NCBI GenBank assembly: GCA_030950965.1
Contig: JAUZQP010000069.1
Location: 1 to 5,965, forward strand
DNA length: 5,965 nucleotides
Source: Mariprofundaceae bacterium
Lineage (GTDB): Bacteria > Pseudomonadota > Zetaproteobacteria > Mariprofundales > Mariprofundaceae
Direction of reading: 5' to 3'
Of the stretch, positions 1 through 5,567 are shown in pieces. Below the pieces are notes generated by a model that saw only the letters and a program-made list of their open reading frames with translations, ran no database searches and was not told the DNA's origin. How positions within the stretch are numbered: the stretch's first letter is position 1; every line of letters starts with the position of its first letter. Made by a program: the position numbers and the translations under genes.

Positions 1-124
1 AAGCGGCATCATAATCACCCTGCGCATACGAGGCTTCAGCATGTTTTGCTTTGCGCTCACCCACGGTTGCACAAGCAGTGAATAACAAGGCGCACACCAG
101 TATTGCAGTAAAATAACGTAACAT
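1..124 (-). CDS. Small lipoprotein, N-terminal fragment (runs off left edge)
   Basis: Only the first 41 codons are in the window. The protein starts MLRYFTAILVCALLFTACAT: a short positive N-terminus, a hydrophobic stretch (about residues 4-16) and a lipobox-like FTAC with Cys18 as the predicted lipidation site. Ala follows the Cys rather than Asp, which in proteobacteria favours sorting to the outer membrane. After the Cys the chain is charged and helical, ending in ASYAQGDYDAA, which resembles the first helix of a TPR-type repeat. A good Shine-Dalgarno (AGGAG, 130-134) lies 5 nt before the ATG. It sits downstream of hisS on the same strand but is separated by a 189-nt gap containing a palindromic repeat, so it is probably its own transcription unit. 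In E. coli this place after hisS holds yfgM and bamB; what is visible does not match either convincingly. Function unknown; a small TPR-like or DUF4398-like lipoprotein is the best description. Confidence 0.75.
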   Translation of the reverse strand, partial: MLRYFTAILVCALLFTACATVGERKAKHAEASYAQGDYDAA

Positions 125-129
125 AAAAA

Positions 130-134
130 CTCCT
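130..134 (-). promoter_or_regulatory. Ribosome binding site of the left-edge lipoprotein
   Basis: The minus strand reads AGGAG followed by a 5-nt T-rich spacer and ATG at 124-122. This supports the start codon of a gene that is otherwise known only from a 41-codon fragment. Confidence 0.7.
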
Positions 135-187
135 ATTGAAAGGTCACACTGCTTAATCAACCAATTCATAGCTGCAAGCACTTCGTT

Positions 188-303
188 GCAACGATTCACT
201 CCCCCACTGATTTTTCCATCCACTGCATTGAAAATGCTCATTTACCCAAGCGTAAACGGTGCTGTTTCATCTTGAGGATAAAAAAAAGGGTGTGAATGGT
301 TAC
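188..303. repeat. Palindromic intergenic repeat, copy 1 (about 116 bp)
   Basis: This is a full-length imperfect palindrome with related ends: the left end contains ATTCACTCCCCC and the right end, read on the other strand, is GTAACCATTCACACCC. The centre is TTTAC-ccaagc-GTAAA (241-256). It aligns along its length with the copy at 3789-3910, in the same orientation, including an identical 23-nt run (235-257 here, 3837-3859 there). It begins 10 nt after the hisS stop codon and ends 63 nt before the next gene's start. In the direction of transcription it carries a T8 run (287-280). A transcript could fold into one long hairpin, so a role as 3'-end stabiliser or weak terminator for hisS is possible but inferred. 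No coding potential is seen in it. Confidence 0.85.
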
Positions 304-313
304 GATTTATTGG

Positions 314-1582
314 CTATTTCTGCCCAACGGTCATGAGTGATGAATCTTGAATATACTCCATCGCAGCATCCAAACTAAGTGTTTGTTGGCTGCCATCACA
401 CATCTTTTTGAGTACTACTTGCTGGGCTGCTAGTTCATCTTCGCCAATAATCATACAAAAAGCTGTATTTTCTCGGTCGGCAATTTTCATTTGCCGTTTC
501 ATCGCTCCGCCACCAGCATGAATGGTGCTAATGCCAGCTTGCCGTAAGCTGTGGGCGTGACGTAGCGATGCAGTGCTGATGTTGTCATCACCGATGGCTA
601 CAACGGTCACTTGCGCGCTGACAGCTTTTGTTTCTGGCAGCAATAAGGCGAGTCGTTCCATGCCTGCGGCAAAACCAATGGCTGGTGTCGCCGGACCGCC
701 CAGTTCACCGATTAAACCATCATAACGTCCACCAGCCAGTACCGTACCTTGTGCGCCGAGTTGATCGGTGATGATTTCAAACGCTGTGCGGTTATAATAA
801 TCGAGCCCACGTACAATACGGGGATTGATACGGTAGGGCACATCCAAAGTCGCTAAGCCTTGTTGCAGACCAGCCCAATGGGTGTCGCAATCGCTGCACA
901 AATGACGAATCATCTCTGGCGCATCGTGCAATTGCTGTTGGCAGGTTTCGTTTTTACAATCGAGCACACGCATGGGATTGCTGTCGATGCGTTGGATACA
1001 GGTTTCACACAGATGTTCCGACTTCTGCTGCAAAAAGTTCACCAAAGCTTCGCGGTAGGCTGGTCGGCAAGCCGAACAACCCAGCGAATTGATTTCCATC
1101 GTGAGTTCCTGCAAACCTAATTGTGTGACCAGTTGCCAGCCCATCGCCAACACTTCGGCATCGGCTAAGGGGCCTGCTGCACCAAAGCATTCCGCGCCCA
1201 TTTGTTGGAACTGACGCAAACGTCCTTTTTGTGGTCGTTCACGGCGAAACATCGGTCCGGTATAAAACCAACGTTGCTGACCTGCCCTGGTCAAACCGGC
1301 TTGCAAATAAGCACGCACTGCACCCGCCGTACCTTCGGGACGCAAGCAGATCGCATCTTCACCTTGATCGACAAAATGATACATCTCTTTGGACACAATA
1401 TCGGTCGCTTCACCAATGGAACGAACAAACAGTTCCGTCGGTTCCAACACAGGCAAACGCACTTCGCTAAAGGCATAATTGCTAAATACCTGTCGTGCTA
1501 CACGTTCTACTTGCTGCCAACGCGCAACATCGTGCGGCAAACCATCGTGAATTCCGCGAATGGATTGTAATTTCTTAGCCAA
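314..1582 (-). CDS. hisS: Histidine--tRNA ligase (HisRS)
   Basis: Cytoplasmic class II aminoacyl-tRNA synthetase that joins histidine to tRNA-His using ATP. The 422 residues match the usual bacterial length (E. coli 424). Visible in order: N-terminal SIRGIHDGLP (7-16); CLRPEGTAG (79-87); motif 2 in GPMFRRERPQKGRLRQFQQ (109-127); histidine-binding RGLDYYNRTAFE (258-269); GGRYDGL (284-290); motif 3 in ATPAIGFAAGMERL (298-311); and a C-terminal anticodon-binding domain (about 325-415). The insertion domain carries eight cysteines in four pairs (C169/C172, C192/C195, C209/C214, C229/C232), which suggests bound zinc; E. coli HisRS lacks them. The start codon is TTG, not ATG: GAGGAG (1589-1594) lies 6 nt upstream and no suitable in-frame ATG is near. 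It starts 3 nt after the ispG stop, so it is very likely co-transcribed and translationally coupled with ispG. Confidence 0.97.
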   Translation of the reverse strand: MAKKLQSIRGIHDGLPHDVARWQQVERVARQVFSNYAFSEVRLPVLEPTELFVRSIGEATDIVSKEMYHFVDQGEDAICLRPEGTAGAVRAYLQAGLTRAGQQRWFYTGPMFRRERPQKGRLRQFQQMGAECFGAAGPLADAEVLAMGWQLVTQLGLQELTMEINSLGCSACRPAYREALVNFLQQKSEHLCETCIQRIDSNPMRVLDCKNETCQQQLHDAPEMIRHLCSDCDTHWAGLQQGLATLDVPYRINPRIVRGLDYYNRTAFEIITDQLGAQGTVLAGGRYDGLIGELGGPATPAIGFAAGMERLALLLPETKAVSAQVTVVAIGDDNISTASLRHAHSLRQAGISTIHAGGGAMKRQMKIADRENTAFCMIIGEDELAAQQVVLKKMCDGSQQTLSLDAAMEYIQDSSLMTVGQK

Positions 1583-1585
1583 AGA

Positions 1586-2683
1586 CTACTCCTCTTTTTG
1601 TGCGCGAATCACTGCGGCACGGGCTTCTACTTCTTTCACCAAAGTATCAATCATCTGACTGGATTTAACGCGGGCGGATTTTTGACCATCACAATACAGC
1701 GTATGCGTCGGGTAACCACCTGTAATACCTAAGGTCGCTTCCTGCGCTTCACCAGGGCCATTGACGACGCAACCGATAACGGCCACATCCAAACTTTCCT
1801 GAATATGTGCAAAGCGTTCTTCCAATATATTCACCGTATCAATCACCGCAAATTTTTGCCGCGCACAACTGGGGCAGGCAATCAAATTAACCCCACGATG
1901 GCGCAGCCCAAGACTTTTGAGAATCTCAAAACCCACGCGCACCTCTTCTTCTGGCTCGGCCGCCAGCGACACGCGAATCGTATCGCCAAGACCATCCGCC
2001 AGCAGTAGCCCTAAACCAATGGATGATTTAACACTGCCAGCGACCATGCTGCCTGATTCGGTGATCCCTAAATGCAGGGGGTAATCCACCATCGTTGCCA
2101 ACTTACGGTATGCCACGACAGTCATCGGGATATTGCTGGCTTTAAGGGAGATCTTAATGTCGTAAAAATCCATATCTTCAAGAATCCGAATATGATTAAT
2201 CGCAGACTCGACCATCGCATCGGCACACGGCTCGCCGTATTTATCGTACAACTCTTTTTCCAGCGAACCTGCATTAACGCCGATGCGGATCGAAATACCA
2301 CGCTCACGCGCTGCTGCCACCACACGTTCTACCCGATCCCTCGTACCAATATTGCCAGGATTCAGGCGCAAACCATGTACGCCTGCTTCGAGTGAAGCCA
2401 GTGCCATTTTGTAACTGAAATGAATATCGGCAATCACAGGGATGCTACTTTGGCGGACAATCTCATACATCGCCGCCGCTGATTCAGGATCAGGCACCGA
2501 CACGCGCACCACATCGGCACCGGCGGCGGCAATGCGTTCGATTTGCGCTACCGTAGCATCAATGTCGGTGGTCGGAGTGTTGGTCATCGACTGCACAGCA
2601 ATGGGCGCATCACCGCCGACACGTATATCGCCGACTTGAATACTGCGACTGACGCGGCGCGGCTGTAAAATGGAATCACGCAT
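1586..2683 (-). CDS. ispG: 4-hydroxy-3-methylbut-2-en-1-yl diphosphate synthase (flavodoxin-type)
   Basis: Cytoplasmic [4Fe-4S] enzyme of the MEP isoprenoid pathway. It converts 2-C-methyl-D-erythritol 2,4-cyclodiphosphate to HMBPP, the substrate of IspH. The 365 residues match the short two-domain form of proteobacteria (E. coli 372). An N-terminal TIM-barrel region (about 10-250) includes VGGDAPIAVQSMTNTPTTD, ADIHFSY, LRLNPGNIG and GITESGS. The C-terminal cluster domain has C270 and C273 (ACPSCAR), C305 (GCVVNGPGE) and E312, the same positions as the cluster ligands in the E. coli enzyme, so it should be active. The ATG at 2683-2681 is preceded by AAGGA (2690-2694) with a 6-nt spacer, and that site overlaps the stop codon of the upstream lipoprotein gene. 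The last two codons (Glu-Glu) double as the hisS Shine-Dalgarno. The pairing with hisS is widely conserved; rodZ, often found just before ispG, is absent here. Confidence 0.97.
   Translation of the reverse strand: MRDSILQPRRVSRSIQVGDIRVGGDAPIAVQSMTNTPTTDIDATVAQIERIAAAGADVVRVSVPDPESAAAMYEIVRQSSIPVIADIHFSYKMALASLEAGVHGLRLNPGNIGTRDRVERVVAAARERGISIRIGVNAGSLEKELYDKYGEPCADAMVESAINHIRILEDMDFYDIKISLKASNIPMTVVAYRKLATMVDYPLHLGITESGSMVAGSVKSSIGLGLLLADGLGDTIRVSLAAEPEEEVRVGFEILKSLGLRHRGVNLIACPSCARQKFAVIDTVNILEERFAHIQESLDVAVIGCVVNGPGEAQEATLGITGGYPTHTLYCDGQKSARVKSSQMIDTLVKEVEARAAVIRAQKEE
1589..1594 (-). promoter_or_regulatory. hisS ribosome binding site inside the ispG 3' end
   Basis: The minus strand reads GAGGAG, formed by the last two Glu codons of ispG, then TAG (ispG stop, 1588-1586), then three bases and the TTG start of hisS at 1582. 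The 6-nt spacer is near ideal and decides the non-ATG start. Ribosomes finishing ispG would end on top of this site, which fits translational coupling. Confidence 0.85.
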
Positions 2684-2692
2684 GGAAGATCC

Positions 2693-3763
2693 TTATTGTT
2701 GTTTCTGGATGATGTGTAACTGCTCTTGCAGTTGCAAGGCGCGTTGCAGTGCGTTGACATATTCATCGCTGTCTGAGTTTAAGGTTACCGCACGATCCCA
2801 AAAACGCACGGCATCATCAATTTTTTCGACAGCAAAGGCTTTACGTCCTTGTGCATACCAATCGGCAGCGGCGGCAATAGAGCCTTGGTGAATCGCTTTA
2901 AGCAACGCTTTCCCTTTACTGCCTGATTGCTTTAAGGCGCGGATGAAAGGTTGAGCTTTGAGCCATTTTTGATGTTTCACTAAGGACTTCACTTTGGCAA
3001 AATCTATGCGAGTCGATGTACTGCCTGTACGGGCGCGTTTCGCTTTTCTCTGGTTCGGCTTAATCTTCACACCTTGTGGCATGGCTGCTTTGACGCTCTC
3101 CATTAAACGATTATCCACCGCTTCAGGGTTTAAACGTTCCGCTGATAGCAATAATACATAAGCCAATTCAGGCGTATTTTTTTTCAGCTTTTTAGCTTGC
3201 TTAATACTTTCACTGACGCGATGGTTAAGGTCTTGTTGCAATAAATGATGAAAGACACGAAATGCTTGATCGTTGGCATCCAGCGTTTTCGTCGGTTGGT
3301 AATCATCTTGCCACGCGAGAAATTGTTGATCTTCGCGCTGCCGTTGCGCAAACAGGGCTTGTGCACGAGCGGAACGTAAGCGCAGTTGCATGGCTAACAT
3401 CTGTTGTGCATCTTTCTTATTTTCGCTTAACGCTGCTGCCTGCTGATATTGCTGCCAAGCAACATACCATTGCTTGCCTCGTTTTGCCTTGGCTGCTTTT
3501 TTCCGATGGTAATGCAGTAAACGTTGGCGTGACGGTTCTACGGTCTTGTTGAGTAGGGATTGCGCCCTTTTATAATCGGCATGTCCCGGCTTGATATGCT
3601 GCAAACGTTCACGCGCCTGCATCACTTTCCCTTGCTTAAAAAATGCTTCAGCTTGCTGATAAGGCTGTTTATCATTGCTGTAGTAGTGCTTTGATGTACC
3701 GCCGCCTTGATTGGCACAGCCAGCAACGATCAAACAAAGGCTCAATCCTAAAATACGTAACAT
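2693..3763 (-). CDS. TPR-like outer-membrane lipoprotein, function unknown
   Basis: Predicted 356-residue lipoprotein starting MLRILGLSLCLIVAGCANQ: signal peptide with lipobox VAGC and lipidation at Cys16. Ala at +2 favours the outer membrane, facing the periplasm. A Gly-rich linker follows, then a TPR-like helical pair (about 35-69, YQQAEAFFKQGKVMQARERL), a second one (about 87-120, with GKQWYVAWQQYQQAAAL), a long Gln/Arg-rich helix (120-150), a very basic linker (about 234-252, KPNQRKAKRARTG) and a C-terminal TPR (about 300-335, WYAQGRKAFAVEKIDDAVRFWDRAV). I do not recognise a named family. TPRs imply protein binding, and the basic segment could contact peptidoglycan or phospholipid (inference). 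It ends 9 nt before ispG, so it should share a transcript with ispG and hisS. The ATG at 3763 is chosen over one 33 nt upstream because GGAGAG (3771-3776) lies 7 nt before it and the lipoprotein signal starts there. Confidence 0.85.
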   Translation of the reverse strand: MLRILGLSLCLIVAGCANQGGGTSKHYYSNDKQPYQQAEAFFKQGKVMQARERLQHIKPGHADYKRAQSLLNKTVEPSRQRLLHYHRKKAAKAKRGKQWYVAWQQYQQAAALSENKKDAQQMLAMQLRLRSARAQALFAQRQREDQQFLAWQDDYQPTKTLDANDQAFRVFHHLLQQDLNHRVSESIKQAKKLKKNTPELAYVLLLSAERLNPEAVDNRLMESVKAAMPQGVKIKPNQRKAKRARTGSTSTRIDFAKVKSLVKHQKWLKAQPFIRALKQSGSKGKALLKAIHQGSIAAAADWYAQGRKAFAVEKIDDAVRFWDRAVTLNSDSDEYVNALQRALQLQEQLHIIQKQQ

Positions 3764-3770
3764 GCTATAT

Positions 3771-3776
3771 CTCTCC
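3771..3776 (-). promoter_or_regulatory. Ribosome binding site that sets the lipoprotein start
   Basis: The minus strand reads GGAGAG, 7 nt before the ATG at 3763-3761. The alternative ATG at 3796-3794 lies inside the end of the palindromic repeat and would put 11 unrelated residues before the signal peptide. Confidence 0.75.
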
Positions 3777-3788
3777 AATAATTCCCCG

Positions 3789-3910
3789 GTAATCATTCAC
3801 TCCCCCCACTGATTTTTCCGCCCTCTGCGTTGAAAGTGCTCATTTACCCAAGCGTAAACTGCGCGCTTTCGCCTTGATGGCGAAAAAACAGAGGGGGTGT
3901 GAATAATTAC
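3789..3910. repeat. Palindromic intergenic repeat, copy 2 (about 122 bp)
   Basis: Imperfect palindrome with terminal inverted repeats GTAATCATTCACTCCCCCC (3789-3807) and, on the other strand, GTAATTATTCACACCCCCT (3910-3892), 16 of 19 positions matching. The centre is TTTAC-ccaagc-GTAAA (3843-3858). The whole unit aligns with 188-303, with the left half better conserved (about 5 substitutions in 52 nt between the C-run and GTAAAC). It fills most of the 159-nt gap between the cyclase stop (12 nt away) and the lipoprotein start (25 nt away). Length, palindromy and intergenic placement recall ERIC-type elements or non-autonomous MITEs, but I cannot assign it to a named family. Any promoter for the lipoprotein-ispG-hisS operon must lie in or beside it, or the operon is read through from the cyclase. 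Confidence 0.88.
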
Positions 3911-3922
3911 ATTTCCTGTGCA

Positions 3923-5332
3923 TTAGCTGGTAAGGTCAAAGGCAAGGGCAACAGCACGGGCGATTTCTTCCTCGCATGCAGCGTTCATGACACGCACTGT
4001 ACCGCAACTCATCGCCTCACTTACACCTTTGACTTTAATGTCACCCATTTTAGCAAACACAAAACCATCGCCTAATTGAGTAAATGTTGACTCTGGCAAG
4101 GCAACTTCATTGCCCTGCCCAATACCACCCATGCGCGAGGCGCGATTCACGGCATCTCCGATTACGGTATATTCCAAACGTTTTTTCGCACCGATATTAC
4201 CCACAATCACTTCACCTGCATTGATCCCTATACGGAATGCAATCGGTTCGCCGTCATCGCGTAGCAATCCTAGGCGGCGACAAGTCGCTGCCATAGCCAG
4301 ACCAGCCATTGCAGCATGTCTAGCATGGTGGGGGTCATCATGGGGGTGATTAAACACCGCCATGACTGCATCACCAATGTATTTATCGACATGACCACCA
4401 AAATAATCAATCACGTAATGAAAGACCTCAAAGTGACGATTCAATACATCCACAATCGCTTCTGGGTCACGCCCCTCCGAAAAGGCGGTAAAACTCACCA
4501 TGTCGGCAAACAATACAGTGACATCTTGGCGATGATTTTCCACACTGGCATTATCATCGCGAAACACTTTAGATACCAAGTTCGGGTTCAAATAACGCCC
4601 GAACTCTTGTCGCATCTCCTCTTTGTGACGCAGCTCTTGTAGCATGAAGTTAAATTGTTCTGCCGCATCGCTGATTTCATCATTACCATGAACAGGGAGT
4701 TCAGCATCATAGTCACCATGTCCCACACGAGAGGCCGCCCGCGCAATTTGCTCTAACGGTTTACTCATGCGCCCTGCCACCCAGTAGGTTAAAAACAACG
4801 CGCTGAATACCACCAACCCTGCGAGTGATACCATACGCATCAATAAAGCATTGGATAAATCTTCCCACGCTTGGCTGGAAAAACGGACCGCTAACACACC
4901 GATGTTGGTTTTATTATATGCCAAGCGTTTGGCAAACCAACTGTCATTCTCGCCTAATTGCAGTAGATCTGTGGTGATTGCAGCAGTAGAGAAATCAGGC
5001 GCATCATCAGTATCGCCAAAGGATTGCACCCCTTCAGGCGATTGCACCAAGATACCACGCACCGAAGTTACCGACTGTATAAAACTGCGCGCTGCGACAT
5101 CAATCTCTGGCTTACTATGCGTCAACACAGGCAGCTTGAGCGATTGTGCCAAACGTTCAACCAACTGGCTCGCCTGCTGCTGCTGACTTTCCAACCACGC
5201 ATCATGTTCAATATGCAAAATAAGCCATGTTAAAATGCCCAAGGCCATGCTCATGGCAATGCCCATCATTATCGTCCAACGCCAACGCAAGGGGAAGCGT
5301 GGCGGACTGCTGATCGTACTCGGTTCGCTCAT
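3923..5332 (-). CDS. Membrane-bound class III adenylate cyclase with HAMP domain
   Basis: Inner-membrane sensor enzyme predicted to make cAMP from ATP. In the 469-residue protein: TM1 (about 19-41), a periplasmic region of about 125 residues (probably a small PAS/Cache-like sensor, inferred), TM2 (about 167-186), HAMP (about 187-239, with KPLEQIARAASRVGHGDYD) and a C-terminal catalytic domain (about 268-446). Catalytic residues visible: metal-binding D276 (LFADMVSFT) and D321 (KYIGDAVMAVF); adenine-selecting K317 and T389 (EYTVIGDAVN), a Lys/Thr pair common in bacterial adenylate cyclases; transition-state N396 and R400 (NRASR); and K435 (VKG). All key residues are present, so an active homodimer is expected. 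Start: ATG at 5332 with GGAG (5338-5341) 5 nt upstream; the longer frame to 5380 begins inside a hairpin with no ribosome binding site. The gene stands alone between two palindromic repeats. The ligand sensed and the cAMP target are unknown; guanylate cyclase activity is less likely because of the Lys. Confidence 0.93.
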   Translation of the reverse strand: MSEPSTISSPPRFPLRWRWTIMMGIAMSMALGILTWLILHIEHDAWLESQQQQASQLVERLAQSLKLPVLTHSKPEIDVAARSFIQSVTSVRGILVQSPEGVQSFGDTDDAPDFSTAAITTDLLQLGENDSWFAKRLAYNKTNIGVLAVRFSSQAWEDLSNALLMRMVSLAGLVVFSALFLTYWVAGRMSKPLEQIARAASRVGHGDYDAELPVHGNDEISDAAEQFNFMLQELRHKEEMRQEFGRYLNPNLVSKVFRDDNASVENHRQDVTVLFADMVSFTAFSEGRDPEAIVDVLNRHFEVFHYVIDYFGGHVDKYIGDAVMAVFNHPHDDPHHARHAAMAGLAMAATCRRLGLLRDDGEPIAFRIGINAGEVIVGNIGAKKRLEYTVIGDAVNRASRMGGIGQGNEVALPESTFTQLGDGFVFAKMGDIKVKGVSEAMSCGTVRVMNAACEEEIARAVALAFDLTS

Positions 5333-5337
5333 CATCG

Positions 5338-5341
5338 CTCC
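5338..5341 (-). promoter_or_regulatory. Ribosome binding site that sets the cyclase start
   Basis: The minus strand reads GGAG, then a 5-nt spacer to the ATG at 5332-5330. An ATG immediately before it (5335-5333) would be only 2 nt away, and the most upstream in-frame ATG (5380-5378) has no purine-rich site at a useful distance. Confidence 0.6.
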
Positions 5342-5352
5342 ATCATCAAGGT

Positions 5353-5364
5353 TGGAATATTCCA
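5353..5364. promoter_or_regulatory. 12-bp perfect palindrome upstream of the cyclase
   Basis: TGGAATATTCCA reads the same on both strands and sits about 20 nt before the cyclase start codon, just upstream of its ribosome binding site. A palindrome of this size and place could be an operator for a dimeric regulator, but there is no second copy in the window and no recognised consensus. Confidence 0.3.
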
Positions 5365-5374
5365 CATAAGGAAA

Positions 5375-5395
5375 GGGCATTCACAAGGGATGCCC
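5375..5395. repeat. Small GC-rich hairpin (GGGCAT/ATGCCC)
   Basis: GGGCAT (5375-5380) pairs with ATGCCC (5390-5395) around a 9-nt loop. On the minus strand it is preceded by AGGTAGG. It looks like a short dispersed hairpin repeat, of the kind with a GTAGGGGC start that I recall from several bacterial genomes, but only one copy is in the window. There is no U-run behind it in the direction of transcription, so it is not a typical intrinsic terminator. Confidence 0.45.
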
Positions 5396-5406
5396 CTACC
5401 TACTTA

Positions 5407-5567
5407 AGGTAACTCGCAACAAATAATCTACCAAACTAGCTTGTCTTTTTGCCCAGCATCGGCGTTGCAAAAAAAGCTTACATAGCGAGCTATGCGTTGC
5501 TTTTTACGCCTTGATGCTGAACAAAAATCCTGCGCGATTTTGGTCGATTATTTATAGCGCGTTACCT
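5407..5567. repeat. 161-bp palindromic MITE-like element
   Basis: The outer arms 5407-5435 and 5539-5567 are inverted repeats with 25 of 29 positions matching, beginning AGGTAAC and including AAATAATC and ACCAAA. Pairing continues inwards through TTTTTG and CAGCATC (left) against the matching right arm, to a central CATAGC-GA-GCTATG (5481-5494). The whole unit could fold into one long hairpin. It begins exactly at the 3' end of the asmA-like gene, so its right end contributes to that gene's stop codon. No transposase or ORF lies inside, so if it is mobile it depends on an enzyme elsewhere. It may also end the asmA-like transcript, though I see no classical terminator. Confidence 0.85.

Noticed and set aside
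165..191. Possible promoter on the minus strand (TTGCAA then TATGAA) for the left-edge lipoprotein
   Set aside because: The spacer is only 15 nt and the match to the -10 box is modest, so it is not distinguishable from chance.
183..194. Perfect 12-bp palindrome TCGTTGCAACGA at the edge of repeat copy 1
   Set aside because: It overlaps the repeat boundary, is not present at the other copy, and has no other support as an operator.
3764..3796. Longer lipoprotein reading frame starting MITGELLERYS
   Set aside because: The extra 11 codons begin inside the tip of the palindromic repeat, lack a ribosome binding site and would precede an otherwise ordinary lipoprotein signal peptide that has its own GGAGAG site.
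188..3910. Repeat copies as part of a CRISPR or tandem array
   Set aside because: There are only two diverged copies 3.5 kb apart with genes between them, each a long palindrome; no spacers or regular spacing.
3896..3912. TGTGAATAATTACA as a CRP/cAMP receptor site next to the cyclase
   Set aside because: Only the first half-site (TGTGA) fits; the second half does not match TCACA, and the sequence is simply the end of the palindromic repeat.
4316..4642. Plus-strand open frame of 108 codons, and similar ones opposite hisS and ispG
   Set aside because: They lie wholly antisense to well-supported genes, have no ribosome binding sites or recognisable domains, and are expected by-products of coding bias on the other strand.
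5333..5380. Longer cyclase frame starting MPFPYVEYSN
   Set aside because: The ATG lies in the stem of the 5375-5395 hairpin with no suitable ribosome binding site; GGAG before the ATG at 5332 is a better start.
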